Positions 28,001 through 37,018 of a stretch of DNA of 64,000 nt are shown here, one piece after another; position 1 is the stretch's first letter; each line of letters starts with the position of its first letter. Source of the stretch: UBA1431 sp002329665 (GTDB lineage Bacteria; Bacillota; Clostridia; Christensenellales; UBA1431); assembly GCA_040772545.1 (NCBI GenBank), contig JAXGXY010000002.1, positions 186,001 through 250,000 of the forward strand, read 5' to 3'. Both the position numbers and the translations under genes were made by a program. The notes beneath the pieces are model-generated. The model had not been told where the DNA came from. It did not search any database and worked only from the letters and a program-made list of their open reading frames with translations.

Positions 28001-28403
28001 AGGCATTCATAGGATAGATTATAAGGGCTTTTATGCCGCGCTCACCGCGATGCTGATAACAGTACTCCAGAATAGGATAAAGGAAGCACTCCGTTTTGCC
28101 GCTGCCGGTACCCGTTGCGATCAGCGTGGAGCGTCCATCGTTGCCGCAGAGCCGCTCATAAGCTTTCTGCTGATGTACATAGGGCGCAAAGCTCGGATGC
28201 ACGGCTTCAAACAGTTCCGCTGCATTCTCCGCAGTCCGAAACGGAAGGCGCACGGCAGTATAGGGCTCGTGGAAAACGGAGTCCTTAGTAGCCAGCATTC
28301 TCCCAAGCGAACCACGGAACGCATGGTTCGTCATGGGGAATGTGGTCTCAATATAGTCAGCAAGCCCCTGCTGAAGCTGCTTTGCAAGTACGGATGGCAG
28401 CAT
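22074..28403 (-). CDS. 2109-aa DUF1998 helicase with embedded nuclease-like domain (DrmA/DrmB- or DruE-like)
   Basis: Start ATG 28403 has AAGGAGG seven bases upstream. Helicase lobe 1 has ATGTGSGKTE near residue 94 and VDELHTFDGAQGTD near 225 (DELH). Lobe 2 has CTPTLEMGIDIG and FLQRAGRAGRKDG near 1043. Several Zn-knuckles lie between and after them (CRDCGATGW, CPYCGSRRG, CPNCSHAQ, CKHCGK). DUF1998 covers about 1530-1660 with a CSCKED...CYHCLYAYR cluster. A PD-(D/E)XK-like segment follows: PDFVIWP near 1740 and AVFTDGFLYH near 1760. DISARM splits helicase and DUF1998 into DrmA and DrmB; Druantia DruE is a fused protein of this size. This one resembles the latter in form while sitting among DISARM-type genes. 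Likely central motor of island A. Confidence 0.88.
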   Translation of the reverse strand: MLPSVLAKQLQQGLADYIETTFPMTNHAFRGSLGRMLATKDSVFHEPYTAVRLPFRTAENAAELFEAVHPSFAPYVHQQKAYERLCGNDGRSTLIATGTGSGKTECFLYPILEYCYQHRGERGIKALIIYPMNALASDQAKRIAGLIYNSPELRGNVTAGMFIGGFEHMPRRMMSETQVITDKETMRGAPPDILMTNYKMLDYLLVRPEDATLWEENGPEVLKYIAVDELHTFDGAQGTDLACLLRRLKARLFTPTGFLCCVGTSATMGAKDSSSGMREYAQKVFGEPFEENSVITEDRLSADEFFAGHDTSDYCVPDSENVTALLGCIENDDEQSYLCTAAAGWLSNPPENINSIEARLALGQMLMDHSFTQSLLTLMADKYMQTSVICGTLATKYPALSTLPDAVTAIDALFALISHARIGDTLHPRPFLNVQTQLWFRELRRLEAKVSADDITYALSTDLNDQQAKHYLPVVNCRDCGATGWVSMANERGNVTMGDLSTFYNLYFKADKKIRMLFPCDHDDIPYSMTAARLCPNCMQLQVGDGSHEECPSCGEKTIEIAIPLALNTGGSKDNKQYVCPYCGSRRGLSIIGLRSATAISVSISQMFASKFNDDKKALAFSDNVQDAAHRAGFFNSRTWRFGLRSSIQRYAQNGGDGQTFDEFTRGFIRYWRDALSTEEYVSRFIAPNMTWMKAYEDMTSSGHFGSGKLESKLLSDIDKRLGYELMLEYGVAGRIGRTLEKSGCSTLYYDTDDISEIASAVKERTVNELSALSGTSTLAFERMVLIFLNLMRMNGAFCDPAFDEFTSNDGKVWELSNDRHSWLPGLQSGRNTPRFICEHTGGSRLLSFDTVSSPKYVNWIESCVDEFFIGREVFSAISGFIFTELTKRSYITAMPAGNGYSVWGLNKSKLRVTTGVTQLVCDTCGSVFAVASENAEIWDGAPCQRSKCSGHCSADSDAPLGYYGKLYSGGDLVRTIAREHTGLLERDDREELEKIFKRTITEQMPWDTNVLSCTPTLEMGIDIGDLSCVIMCSIPPAQAQFLQRAGRAGRKDGNALTLAVANARPHDLFFYEDPMEMISGTVEPPAVFLRASAVLERQFVAYCLDCWVKRGATKASIPDKLSTCLAKLETRSKDVFPFNYLAFVQSNLSSLLRTFLQMFSQYLDDDVRSELRQFAEGNRLKQSSMYMRIFEALEDQKKQKDAISKNIKQLSKLIKELESKPQDSSYDAEIKELKMERIALGNVVRNINNKNVFNFLSDEGLLPNYAFPEAGIVLKAVLRRRLETDGETPDSAKKKYDRTVYEYSRSASSAISEFAPMNTFYVDGRKLTIDQVDLTTAQPELWRLCPNCSHAQREVHGQDVSSCPQCGSPAWSDSGQVRTMLKVQMVYSNDDYTRSLIYDESDDRAATFYCKQMLIDVDEEHDISKAFSMNNDEFTFGYEFVRKATMREINFGESDVVGEKLLIAGVDDIRRGFKICKHCGKIQPESGKPLHTFTCKAKNMPADSSDPFEECLFLYREFSTEAIRILVPATTMDSSNVRQESFTAAFMLGMRKYFGNVDHLRACISEVPVKDADYRKQYLVIYDSVPGGTGYLKQLLQHENALIEVFEKALEVLENCSCKEDPQKDGCYHCLYAYRQSQKIGQISRRVAIELLKTILSGKGNVEEIPCLSNIPVNSLFESELERRFVEALDRMRTDSRPITITKELVNNKEGYRLKIRDSIWEIEPQVYLDGSYNVAVPSKPDFVIWPIRGTGDQKPVAVFTDGFLYHKDIVADDTLKREAIRRSGRFRVFSLSWRDVESVFHVQNEYATATLLPQKMPSGSKVYQPTVANGHAESIKPDVASPMELLVKYLELSDAERVYSVHATAYALSLLDMSMVGKASAFNEWHQLMEPVLSSLAYFYDDYVLEDTIFGKWLPRQSNACLKVLAGVGTTDMRVKRSDADYRVIAVLSDGVEGRTDKYSEEWNGFWQFFNVMQYLPGFAAVSTTGIDTGVYHALPSTQNIDGPVPSIATEDTAWAEALEQTLDAIAKAMAEKMIELGIPAPSIVGFELTDESGEVIAEAEMAWEAQKIAFLLPEQLESTAFEAHGWLVLTADSELTKEIFDGRSAL

Positions 28404-28428
28404 ATGTACGCCTCCTTGTTATCACTGT

Positions 28429-29421
28429 TTATAGATAGATGTTTGACTGTATTGGCAGTATTGGCCTTAGCGGTGGTCTTTCAAGCAATTCCTTTGTCGG
28501 ACTCTCAGTGCGTATGTCCCCAAGATATTTGACACTTTCAAATTTCGCAATTTCATGTTTGCTGCTAAAATCAGCCCTGTTGACTTTCGTGAAATCAAAT
28601 TGTTTCTTCTGGACAAGAACGCTTAAAATAAACGTTGGAGGTGACTGGACTTCGCTGTACTCACAATATCCATTAAAAATCGCCTCGGATATAACATCAT
28701 GATTATCTGAGTCGAACACAAGTCCCAACACCCTGACAGTCAAATCCATTATGATGCCTTCATAGATTTCCAGCATGTCTTTTTGTGAGAATTGTTTTGC
28801 CACAATTTCATTATTTTTGTTCACTGCCCACTCTTTTATTTTTGGTATATCTTCAAACGCTGGGAACTGATAATCGATAACCAGCCGCTTATCTGCACGA
28901 TGATGCTTTACGGAAAATTGCGTCTCATAGCGATGAACGCCATCAACCGAATAGTTATCACCCTCGATAACGAAAGTATAATAATTCCTGACTTCAAGCG
29001 GACTACCATTCAGAAACGCCTTTTTTTTGCTGTCAATTTTAGCCCTTAATCGCTCATTGAAATTGTTGCATTGTTCACGCTTGTGTTGATTGATGGTATC
29101 TATTTGCACTTGAAGACGTTTCATTTCTGCTTTTATGCGCTCGTCTATTTCAGCTTTCTGGGCAGGATTGAGTTGAGCTTTAATCCTTTCCGCAAGTCCA
29201 ATATGAAGTGATTTTCTGGCTTCTCCTTTTGAGACGTCTTTCGCAGGCCGATATTGAAGGCAGTCGCGCTCGAATATACCCCTGTAGTAGTCCTCCGGAC
29301 TATATGAGGAATAATCATAACGCAGCTTTTTATATGAAAGGATTCGCTGATGTTCCCATTGAGTGCGCTCTGCCGCCTCAAGCTTTGCTTGCTCCTTTTT
29401 TGGATTAACTTCAGCAGGCAT
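28429..29421 (-). CDS. Mrr-associated-type protein without a nuclease domain
   Basis: Start ATG 29421 has GGAG eight bases upstream, 5 bp from the methylase stop. Residues 1-125 are highly charged and helical, with a probable coiled coil (AEIDERIKAEMKRLQVQIDT). The C-terminal ~190 residues resemble the conserved region that accompanies Mrr-type restriction endonuclease domains in other bacteria: LVIDYQFPAF, QKDMLEIYEGIIMDLTVRVL, then an IFNGY box and a Ser-rich strand before a Pro-rich end (ERPPLRPIL). No Mrr catalytic motif (D-x(n)-Q/E-x-K) is seen. This family memory is moderate. It may be a DNA-binding or adaptor subunit. Confidence 0.6.
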   Translation of the reverse strand: MPAEVNPKKEQAKLEAAERTQWEHQRILSYKKLRYDYSSYSPEDYYRGIFERDCLQYRPAKDVSKGEARKSLHIGLAERIKAQLNPAQKAEIDERIKAEMKRLQVQIDTINQHKREQCNNFNERLRAKIDSKKKAFLNGSPLEVRNYYTFVIEGDNYSVDGVHRYETQFSVKHHRADKRLVIDYQFPAFEDIPKIKEWAVNKNNEIVAKQFSQKDMLEIYEGIIMDLTVRVLGLVFDSDNHDVISEAIFNGYCEYSEVQSPPTFILSVLVQKKQFDFTKVNRADFSSKHEIAKFESVKYLGDIRTESPTKELLERPPLRPILPIQSNIYL

Positions 29422-29426
29422 CCCAA

Positions 29427-32400
29427 TTACTCCTTCCCGTATTTCTCCTCAAAGAACCGCCATGCGGTCTCGTAGTCCTGCTCGCGGTCGCAGCGGTCGA
29501 AGGGGGCGACGTATTCGATGGTGCGCTCCACGGGGCCGCCGGGTTGGGTATCGTCGGTGATGGTGCGGTAGAACTTCTGCCCGGCGGGAGCACCCTTTAT
29601 GCCGTTTTCCCATGTGGGGCGGTCGTAGCCCACGCCGATGAGGGAGCGGTTATTGGTGAACACGATGCGGCCATTGCCGTCGTACCAGGTGTCGGCCTCG
29701 TAGCTCTGCAGCACCGGGAACTGGATGCGGTAGATGGTCTTGAGCTGCTCCAGCGTCATACCAAGTGCCTGCGCCGTAAGGACATCAATCTCCACCAGCG
29801 CCTGCCGCCGCTCATAGTCAGTACGAAGTGGGGTATCCCATGTCCATTCTGATGTAAGAGAAGTGAAGCGTTCCGGGCGAAGACGCGGGTCAGATTTTGA
29901 CCATGTGTCCTTGACGCATTCGTTAACATATGCTTTTCCCCATAGTGCCCTGTACTGGTCTGTCAAACAATTTAACAGAAGAATTCGAGTAGCTGCTCCG
30001 TTCACATTTACAAGAGGGAATTTCTCATAAATATCCCAGAAGGCAATACCTTTGCCAGTAACTTTCATAAGATAGTCGTATGGTAACGAAACAAATAGAG
30101 CGGCACAAGAAACGAGTACTGATAAATTTTTAAACGAAAAACTGAATGTTGTATTTATGTGGGCAGAATGTGGCGGAATAATTGCGGCAAATAAAGTCCG
30201 CTCACCACCGATATTTAGCATAGAACGCGTAATCAATCTATAAGCGTCGGTATGCTTATCATTCCATGTAGTTGACGGTATTAACTGCAGGTATTTTTCC
30301 TTTGCACATGCCGGTAGATAGTTACAGCGTTGGAAATAATTATTAGGCAGTGTTGTTAAATCAATATTATCATAGTCGCTATTAAGCCGACATTCACTCC
30401 GAGAGCACTTGAACAAGGGATTTGCAAGGCTGATATGTGGCCCCGAATAAATCATTTCATATGGTAATTGTGGAAAATGCACGCTTCTTTTGATTATTCC
30501 ATCTTTCTGAGCGTTGGTTTCGTGCCACATTGCAGTAGTCATTATTTCATTGCTTTTATTACCCAAAAACAGTTCTTGCTCAGCAAAGAATTCCAGAACA
30601 CCAGTTAATGCCTGCGCATGGAGAACTGGCAAACGAGCTTGCCGCCACTCCTCGTTTCCATCAAACAGTTTGGCAAAAACTTGAAGTTGTTTCTTTCCAA
30701 CGTGCACGACACGGTCGGGATGGCCAGCTTTGCTCCAATCCCCATTTTTATCCTTTATTCCCGGAACGACCCCCCTAATGCTGTCGTCGTAGCATTGTTC
30801 AATCGTACTAACCTCGTAGAGATTACTGATGCTGTCGAAAGACGGCATCAGTGGACCACCATACACATTCAAACTGAATGTTGTATGGTGGTCCACTTCG
30901 GCAAACAATTTTAACTCATTTGCGAATTGGAAATGACGACGCAAACGAGTATAAAGCATTTGCCGAAGTGCACCACCCCTCGGGTCGTCATAGACGCCCT
31001 CGGGATGAACAAAAGCGGACACGCCCGCTTTTGAATTAAACGCCCACGCCTGAGGCAGAAAGCATTTAAAGAGATTCGTCTGTTGACCCTTAAGCGAAAG
31101 ATAGTTTGCGGTAGCGTTTAAGAAAGATTGTGTTCCAGACATGGATTCATACTCGGTAAAATACATTTTTTTCGTTTCACCGTTTATAAGTGCGTCAGCG
31201 CGGCGTTGCGTGGTTTGCGTTGCCGTTAGATTTTTTACAGCAAACATGGGGTGGCTATCAGATAATACCGCATTTTCATTCCACTCCATTTTTATCCAAG
31301 GCGGATTTCCGATTACCAAGTCGAACCCGCCACGCTCCGCAAACAGGTCGGCAAACTCCAGTTCCCAGTGCATAAAGCGGTTCTGCCGGGCAATATCCCG
31401 CACCATCCCAAGACGCGGCTGCTGGGCGCAGAGTTTCGGAATATCCACCACTCCCATACCACTGTACTGCTGGGACATATCCAGCACAAGCTGCTCCGCC
31501 TCGGAGGGGAATAGCGATAGTTGTCCCATCTTCACCTCTTTGGAAACGGCCGCAAAGGTGTCGATGGTGCCCTCCAGTATGAAGCCCATGTCCGCTAAAA
31601 ACTCTGAGCGGCTGGGCAGAAGATCAGCCTTGTCGATGGGCCAGAACCACAGGGCGCACCAGTAATCCATGGCAAATTTGAGTCTTGCATAAGGCCCCGC
31701 GTTGCGCATCTCCTCGGAGAGATACAGCTTTTTATAGATCATATCCTTCTCGCGGATGGTGGTGCGAACTGCGACAGTCTCCTCCGGCTGCCCCCAAACG
31801 GAGAGAGGGTCGGATGTCTTCTCGTCGATTTCCCGGCGTAGCTCGATGACCTGTTCCCACAGCTTGTCTACCACGCCGGAAAGACGCAGTGCAGTTTGAA
31901 CATCATCCTCGGAAAAGGGCTTGGTAAACTTCTTGTTCCATTCCTTGATTACCTTTATATTATCCGGGGCAAGGCTCTTGATGACCTTGTCGGTATAGTT
32001 TGACATTCCGGTATCACCTGTGAAGAAGTGGTACACTTGCGATTTCGGCTTGCGCTTGCCGTCCGTGGGTATGCGCTCCGGCTCGGAATCATACCAATGG
32101 GTGCCGGTGGCCTGCAGCTGTGAGATGTGATAGCACTGCCGCCGTGCGCCGATGAGGGAGTTGCCACAGACAAGCTGGGTGTTGAACCACGGCACATAGC
32201 CGCCGCCGAAGATGGTGTTTAGCCACAGGGATACCTCCGCCAGCTCCACGGCGATGGGGTTCAGGTCAATGCCGTAGACATTGCGGTCGGCAATATACAT
32301 TTTGATGCGCTGAAGCTCCTCGCCACGGCTTTCGTGGGAGACCTCTCTGCCGGTCTCCTTCTGCTTCCGGTCGAGGTATGCTTCCGCCAGCTGGGTGATA

Positions 32401-34142
32401 GCCTCGTTCAAGAATGCGGCGGAGCCCATTGCAGGTTCCATGATGGTTAAGTGGAGTATCTCGTCAGCGGTCTTGCCCTCCAGAAGCTCCTTGAGAGCAT
32501 ACTTAACAAGGCACTTTGTCAGCACCTCCGGTGTGTAATAGGATGCGGACTTTTCCCGCTCCCGCCCGGCGAGGCGATAGATAAAGGTGCCTTTTTCGTA
32601 TTTGCGCAGCCTTCCGTCCGGGTAGCGGGCGCGCTCCGCCTCGGTGTAGTTATCAAGCTCTCGTTCCGGTACGAAATATCCGACGTCCAGCTCGTTTATC
32701 TCGTCGCGCTCTCGCTTGACCTCAAAAAGTGTCTCCTGCGCAATGAAACCACGGTAGCTGAGCAGAGCCTCGTACACCGCTCCCATCTGGTTGATGCCGA
32801 GAGTAGAATAGGATATACGTCCGCGCCGAGACCCTCTGCGCCCGGTATCACGGGTGAGACTCATCTTTTTGATGATCTGCAGCATGATGCGGTTGCGTAT
32901 CTTTGCCGCCGTAAGCATGGGCGTAAATTCAGGGTCGAAGATATGCGCCTTCAGCGGCTCTATCACGAAGATATCGTGGACAGAGTCGCTCTGCTGAAGG
33001 GTCTTCAATTCTTCCTCGGTTTCGGGATAGCCGTTGTATATCAGGTCGTAGAGCTTGGAGAGCGTCTCGTGCAAATAGAAGCCCTCGCCCACAGCAGCAG
33101 TATCTTCATTTATGTTGTCGGCAATATCGCGCAAACTGTCCAGAGAATAGCCCTGTACATAGGCCTGCGCTTTCATGGGCGCATAGCCGAGCTCCGGGCG
33201 GGATTCGATGAACAGGACGAACAGCATGCGGTACATATAGCGCAGGCATTCCATCGAGAGTGCGGATGCGTCAACCGGCTCGGCGTTCAGGTCGCGCCCC
33301 AGTCGATGAGACATATCATAGAGGACCTCGTTGCCGAGCAGTTCAATACTCTCTCGCAGCGCATATTTCAAGTCCTGCGATACACCGGAAGCGTGTTTAT
33401 GCGAGTTTTCATCCAGTTCATCCAGCAGACTGCCGCCCTCCTCAGGGCAGAGACTGTCATGGTGCAGCAGTACAGACAAGGCCTGCAAGGTGGATTCCTC
33501 ACGGCGGCCGAATATCTCATCCAAATCGAACTCAAGGTAGCGCTTTTCATTCCATTTGTTGCGGTCTACAAGGGCGATAGAGCTTTCACCGAAGAGAAGT
33601 ATCCAACGGGGCGGCTCGCCCATCGAAAAGAACACCTTTGAAATAAGCTCTTCGTTGGCAATCGGCGTAACTGTGGTGCCAGAAGTCTGCGTATTCACGC
33701 TTGCGGCATCAAAGCAGGAGCCGTGCATAAGCCCGCTATCATAATCCTCGGCATTCATGGACAGCAGCACCCACAGGAGCGGTGCACCGTCATGCTTTTT
33801 CACCTCGATATAGGGATAGGTCTCAACGTTATCTACAACGGGCACTGAGATCGGCGATGCCTCCCCAAAACCGAGAGCCGACAATACGCTATCTGCCATC
33901 TCCACTACAGAGGGTAGCACCTGTGCGCCGTTTCTGGCGCGTATGCTTTTATCGTGGAGAACATAGTACTGCCGGGCGCAGTCACGCAGAAGCGACCACG
34001 GAGTGCGAAGCTCCTCCGACTCCTTTGCGGATGCCCGCCATGCGCTAAGCGTGTCAGCAGCGTTTTCCTCAAATACGGAGGCAAAGTAGTGGTTGGTATA
34101 GTATTCGTTAATATTGTTGATGCCGGTTAAATCCATGCTCAT
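29427..34142 (-). CDS. large N6-adenine DNA methylase (Eco57I/PglX/DrmMI type)
   Basis: The 1571-residue protein has the gamma-type order of amino-methyltransferase motifs. The SAM-binding motif I is TIMEPAMGSAAFLNEAI near residue 567, followed by YGIDLNPIAVELAEVSLWL. The catalytic motif IV is DLVIGNPPWIKMEW near residue 943 (NPPW). A long C-terminal part (1000-1571) would hold target recognition. It transfers methyl groups to adenine N6 in a specific DNA sequence, marking self DNA. The size recalls PglX and the Class 1 DISARM methylase DrmMI, and the next gene upstream is a DrmD-like helicase ending 3 bp before this ATG. No separate restriction nuclease motif was seen at the N terminus. Confidence 0.9.
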   Translation of the reverse strand: MSMDLTGINNINEYYTNHYFASVFEENAADTLSAWRASAKESEELRTPWSLLRDCARQYYVLHDKSIRARNGAQVLPSVVEMADSVLSALGFGEASPISVPVVDNVETYPYIEVKKHDGAPLLWVLLSMNAEDYDSGLMHGSCFDAASVNTQTSGTTVTPIANEELISKVFFSMGEPPRWILLFGESSIALVDRNKWNEKRYLEFDLDEIFGRREESTLQALSVLLHHDSLCPEEGGSLLDELDENSHKHASGVSQDLKYALRESIELLGNEVLYDMSHRLGRDLNAEPVDASALSMECLRYMYRMLFVLFIESRPELGYAPMKAQAYVQGYSLDSLRDIADNINEDTAAVGEGFYLHETLSKLYDLIYNGYPETEEELKTLQQSDSVHDIFVIEPLKAHIFDPEFTPMLTAAKIRNRIMLQIIKKMSLTRDTGRRGSRRGRISYSTLGINQMGAVYEALLSYRGFIAQETLFEVKRERDEINELDVGYFVPERELDNYTEAERARYPDGRLRKYEKGTFIYRLAGREREKSASYYTPEVLTKCLVKYALKELLEGKTADEILHLTIMEPAMGSAAFLNEAITQLAEAYLDRKQKETGREVSHESRGEELQRIKMYIADRNVYGIDLNPIAVELAEVSLWLNTIFGGGYVPWFNTQLVCGNSLIGARRQCYHISQLQATGTHWYDSEPERIPTDGKRKPKSQVYHFFTGDTGMSNYTDKVIKSLAPDNIKVIKEWNKKFTKPFSEDDVQTALRLSGVVDKLWEQVIELRREIDEKTSDPLSVWGQPEETVAVRTTIREKDMIYKKLYLSEEMRNAGPYARLKFAMDYWCALWFWPIDKADLLPSRSEFLADMGFILEGTIDTFAAVSKEVKMGQLSLFPSEAEQLVLDMSQQYSGMGVVDIPKLCAQQPRLGMVRDIARQNRFMHWELEFADLFAERGGFDLVIGNPPWIKMEWNENAVLSDSHPMFAVKNLTATQTTQRRADALINGETKKMYFTEYESMSGTQSFLNATANYLSLKGQQTNLFKCFLPQAWAFNSKAGVSAFVHPEGVYDDPRGGALRQMLYTRLRRHFQFANELKLFAEVDHHTTFSLNVYGGPLMPSFDSISNLYEVSTIEQCYDDSIRGVVPGIKDKNGDWSKAGHPDRVVHVGKKQLQVFAKLFDGNEEWRQARLPVLHAQALTGVLEFFAEQELFLGNKSNEIMTTAMWHETNAQKDGIIKRSVHFPQLPYEMIYSGPHISLANPLFKCSRSECRLNSDYDNIDLTTLPNNYFQRCNYLPACAKEKYLQLIPSTTWNDKHTDAYRLITRSMLNIGGERTLFAAIIPPHSAHINTTFSFSFKNLSVLVSCAALFVSLPYDYLMKVTGKGIAFWDIYEKFPLVNVNGAATRILLLNCLTDQYRALWGKAYVNECVKDTWSKSDPRLRPERFTSLTSEWTWDTPLRTDYERRQALVEIDVLTAQALGMTLEQLKTIYRIQFPVLQSYEADTWYDGNGRIVFTNNRSLIGVGYDRPTWENGIKGAPAGQKFYRTITDDTQPGGPVERTIEYVAPFDRCDREQDYETAWRFFEEKYGKE

Positions 34143-34144
34143 AC

Positions 34145-36976
34145 TTACACCCCCACGATCGCTGCGATAATACGCAGAAATGGCACATTTTCTATTTCAA
34201 GCGTGTCCTTCACCCAGTCGGTAAATTCTTCGAATATGCGGTCGACTTCGCGCTCTTTCTCGCTCTTCTGTCGCTCAAAAAGGGACAGCTGCTCTATGGT
34301 TTCCTTGTGCCGTTCCTGTAGCCCAATCAGCTTATCAAGCTCCTCATTGAGCTTAGGGTTGATTCTTCCCCAATACTCGGCACAGCGTTCAGACATGATG
34401 ATTCTTGCCTGCGCAACCGCTGCTGGTATAAGCGACTGTGCGGTAGAGACAGCCGTAGCCGGGATATTATTTCGGTTTGGCATATCCGTGCGCCCGTAGC
34501 CGGTTTTTGCAATGACTTCTTCCATAGAGAGGTTGCCTTCGTATTTGCTGCCGGAAAAACGCAATCCGAACCACTCGTCTACCACCGGGGTTGACTTGCG
34601 GTTTGGTATTGTCCCCGCGACTATGAACACACAATCAATCGTCGGCAGCGTTCCTGTTACGCCGATGAGCGGGGTCTCGTTTCTTCCAAAGAGAAGCCCT
34701 GCTTTGTCGTTGATCCACTCAAATATGGGGTGCAGTGGCCAGAGGTATTGTACAGTTGGCCACGCGTTCTCTGACATGCTGTTTTGCAGGCTGCGTCGCA
34801 TCTCGGACATACAAAATTTCTTGTCAGGGCTAAGCTGAAGATAGTTTTCCCGGGGCTTGATTTCATCCGGCAATACAACATCCAACCTACGCTGCAAATC
34901 CGGGGTTATTTCTATTTCTACACCCTCGACTGTTTGCAGATTGTGAATAGGATGCCTGTCCGACTGCGCAAAAAAAGCAACAGCGGTCTTCAAATAGTCC
35001 AAATCGCGGAAAAGCGTCTCATCGTGATGGACTGTCGGCTGCGGATTACTGTCACCGCTCCCGGACATCAACAGCTCGAACGGGTCGAATTCATCATTTG
35101 CTTTGTCTATATTTTGCTCGAATGCAGCTGCATCGATATTGGATTCAATCGCTGCAGCCGTGAAGAGCTCTTCCGACTCGACATTGAACAACCCCATCAA
35201 CAGCGCAGGGTCACCGATGTTTTTATAAGCCTGTTCCTCTTTGTTGATCAGTATTTTCAGTATTCGCGTATCACCGTGAATGTCAGTATTGGTGCTGTTT
35301 ATCAAGAAATAACGGATATCCGGTTGTTCTCGCTGACCATAACGGTCAATTCTGCCGTTTCGCTGTTGAAAGACCATCAGCGACCACGGAATATCAAAGT
35401 GTATCAGGCGATGGCAGAGATAATGCAAATTGATACCTTCGGAGGCAACATCAGACGCTACCAGAATGCGTATCGGTGAATCTTCACGCCCAAAGTCCTC
35501 AACGATCTGCTGTTGCTCCTTGTCACTCATGCCGCCGTACATTTCCGGCACTGCGGCATCCGAGAGTCGTAGGTCTTTACGCAACTGAGAGGCTAGAAAA
35601 CGCATGGTTTCGATTCGCTCGGTGAAAATTACAATACGGTCATCACTCTTATTTGCAGACCAGCAATATTCCGAGCTTTTCAAAAGTTCAACAAGTCGGG
35701 TATACCGTGAGAACGAGCCAATGTCTATCTGGTCGAGGGCTGTCTTCAATTCTCGAAGCTTTTTTATATCCCCGATTTCATCATTGGCATACTTTTTCTC
35801 AAGCTTTTTCAGTCGCTCCTCAATGCTTTTTATGCAGGCCGCAGGACTGGAAAACAGGCTTTTTTCGAGGCTCGTTTTAAAGAGCGTACCTGTAAGATGA
35901 TGGGCAGCTATATCCATATCCAGCTTCATATCCGCAAAGATGGCGTATGCACGCTCTTCGGCAGGAGAAGCTTGACATTGCAATGTGCTGACACGACGCT
36001 CTTTGAATGCGCCGCGCACTTCATTTTGAATATCCTTTTTGAACCGGCGAATGCAAAGCCCTTGAATGTCTTCCTTTGTATAATTATGTATATCCGCGAT
36101 GGCGGTAGGGTCAAGCATGTTCATTAGAGAGGCAAAGCTTTCACTGCGGCCATCATGAGGTGTGGCGGATAACAGAATAAGTGTATCACTGCGCCCAGCC
36201 AGCAACTTGGCAAGTCGAGCTCGCTGGCTCTGGGATTGGTTGTTACCACGGTCAGCCACATTATGCGCTTCATCAATAATAATGATGTCCCATGTGGCAT
36301 TTTCCAAATGCGTCCGATACTCCACATCACGCTTTAGGGTATCGATAGAAATAATGGTCTTATCATAATAAAAGAACGGATTGTGATTTGAAGGCAGCTT
36401 TGCTCTGACCCTTTGAATGTTGCCGGAATCCAGACGCACAAGAGGGATAGAGAAGCGGTTCCAGAATTCTTTCTGGAACTGAAGCATCATGCTTTTTACC
36501 GTAACGACAAGGATGCGTTTTCCCTTGCCTCGCATCATTAGCTCTGAAACAAGGATACCGGCTTCGAGCGTTTTGCCCAAGCCGACTGTGTCTGCGATTA
36601 GAATGCGTTGCCTGGGGCGGCCAAGTGCGAGAGCTGCCGGTTCTAATTGATAGTTCAAGGCATCCATAGCGGCTCTATCGCCTATATGCAAATTGGCATC
36701 CGTCGGTATTTGCTGACGCCACTGGCTTTCCATATAAAGCCGGGACTTTCTGAAAAACGGAGAGTCATCCGCAACCAGCTTAGTCGCGGCCGGATCTACA
36801 AGATCAATGCTCTCAAGCTCGGTAATAAAGATGCTCTTTTTATCTTTAACGAGCGGAGAAACGCCAACACAGTACAAGGACTGCGAACCGAGAGTGTTAC
36901 TCTCGACCTTTTTAACAGTCCATTCTTCGTCTCTGACGATGATTCTCATGCCCGGAGAAAAATCAATTGAAACCAT
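34145..36976 (-). CDS. SNF2/RapA-like helicase (DrmD-like)
   Basis: The 943-residue SF2 ATPase has Walker A IADTVGLGKTLEAG near residue 126, DEAH in IIIDEAHNVADRG near 233, LLSATPHDGRSES as motif III, and DVASEGINLHYL and VFQQRNGRIDRYGQ (motif VI, near 535) in the second lobe. The order and the SATPHDGR signature are those of the SNF2-like protein DrmD of Class 1 DISARM and of RapA-like ATPases. It would use ATP to translocate on duplex DNA. It lies directly ahead of the methylase with a 2-bp gap. The C-terminal third includes a coiled-coil-like Glu/Lys-rich stretch near the end. Confidence 0.9.
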   Translation of the reverse strand: MVSIDFSPGMRIIVRDEEWTVKKVESNTLGSQSLYCVGVSPLVKDKKSIFITELESIDLVDPAATKLVADDSPFFRKSRLYMESQWRQQIPTDANLHIGDRAAMDALNYQLEPAALALGRPRQRILIADTVGLGKTLEAGILVSELMMRGKGKRILVVTVKSMMLQFQKEFWNRFSIPLVRLDSGNIQRVRAKLPSNHNPFFYYDKTIISIDTLKRDVEYRTHLENATWDIIIIDEAHNVADRGNNQSQSQRARLAKLLAGRSDTLILLSATPHDGRSESFASLMNMLDPTAIADIHNYTKEDIQGLCIRRFKKDIQNEVRGAFKERRVSTLQCQASPAEERAYAIFADMKLDMDIAAHHLTGTLFKTSLEKSLFSSPAACIKSIEERLKKLEKKYANDEIGDIKKLRELKTALDQIDIGSFSRYTRLVELLKSSEYCWSANKSDDRIVIFTERIETMRFLASQLRKDLRLSDAAVPEMYGGMSDKEQQQIVEDFGREDSPIRILVASDVASEGINLHYLCHRLIHFDIPWSLMVFQQRNGRIDRYGQREQPDIRYFLINSTNTDIHGDTRILKILINKEEQAYKNIGDPALLMGLFNVESEELFTAAAIESNIDAAAFEQNIDKANDEFDPFELLMSGSGDSNPQPTVHHDETLFRDLDYLKTAVAFFAQSDRHPIHNLQTVEGVEIEITPDLQRRLDVVLPDEIKPRENYLQLSPDKKFCMSEMRRSLQNSMSENAWPTVQYLWPLHPIFEWINDKAGLLFGRNETPLIGVTGTLPTIDCVFIVAGTIPNRKSTPVVDEWFGLRFSGSKYEGNLSMEEVIAKTGYGRTDMPNRNNIPATAVSTAQSLIPAAVAQARIIMSERCAEYWGRINPKLNEELDKLIGLQERHKETIEQLSLFERQKSEKEREVDRIFEEFTDWVKDTLEIENVPFLRIIAAIVGV

Positions 36977-37018
36977 ATCAATCCCTCACATCCGCCGTTT
37001 TTGGTTTGGAAGTATATG

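Noticed and set aside
32451..33641. 396-codon plus-strand open frame
   Set aside because: It is antisense to the conserved N-terminal half of the methylase and shows no recognisable domain.
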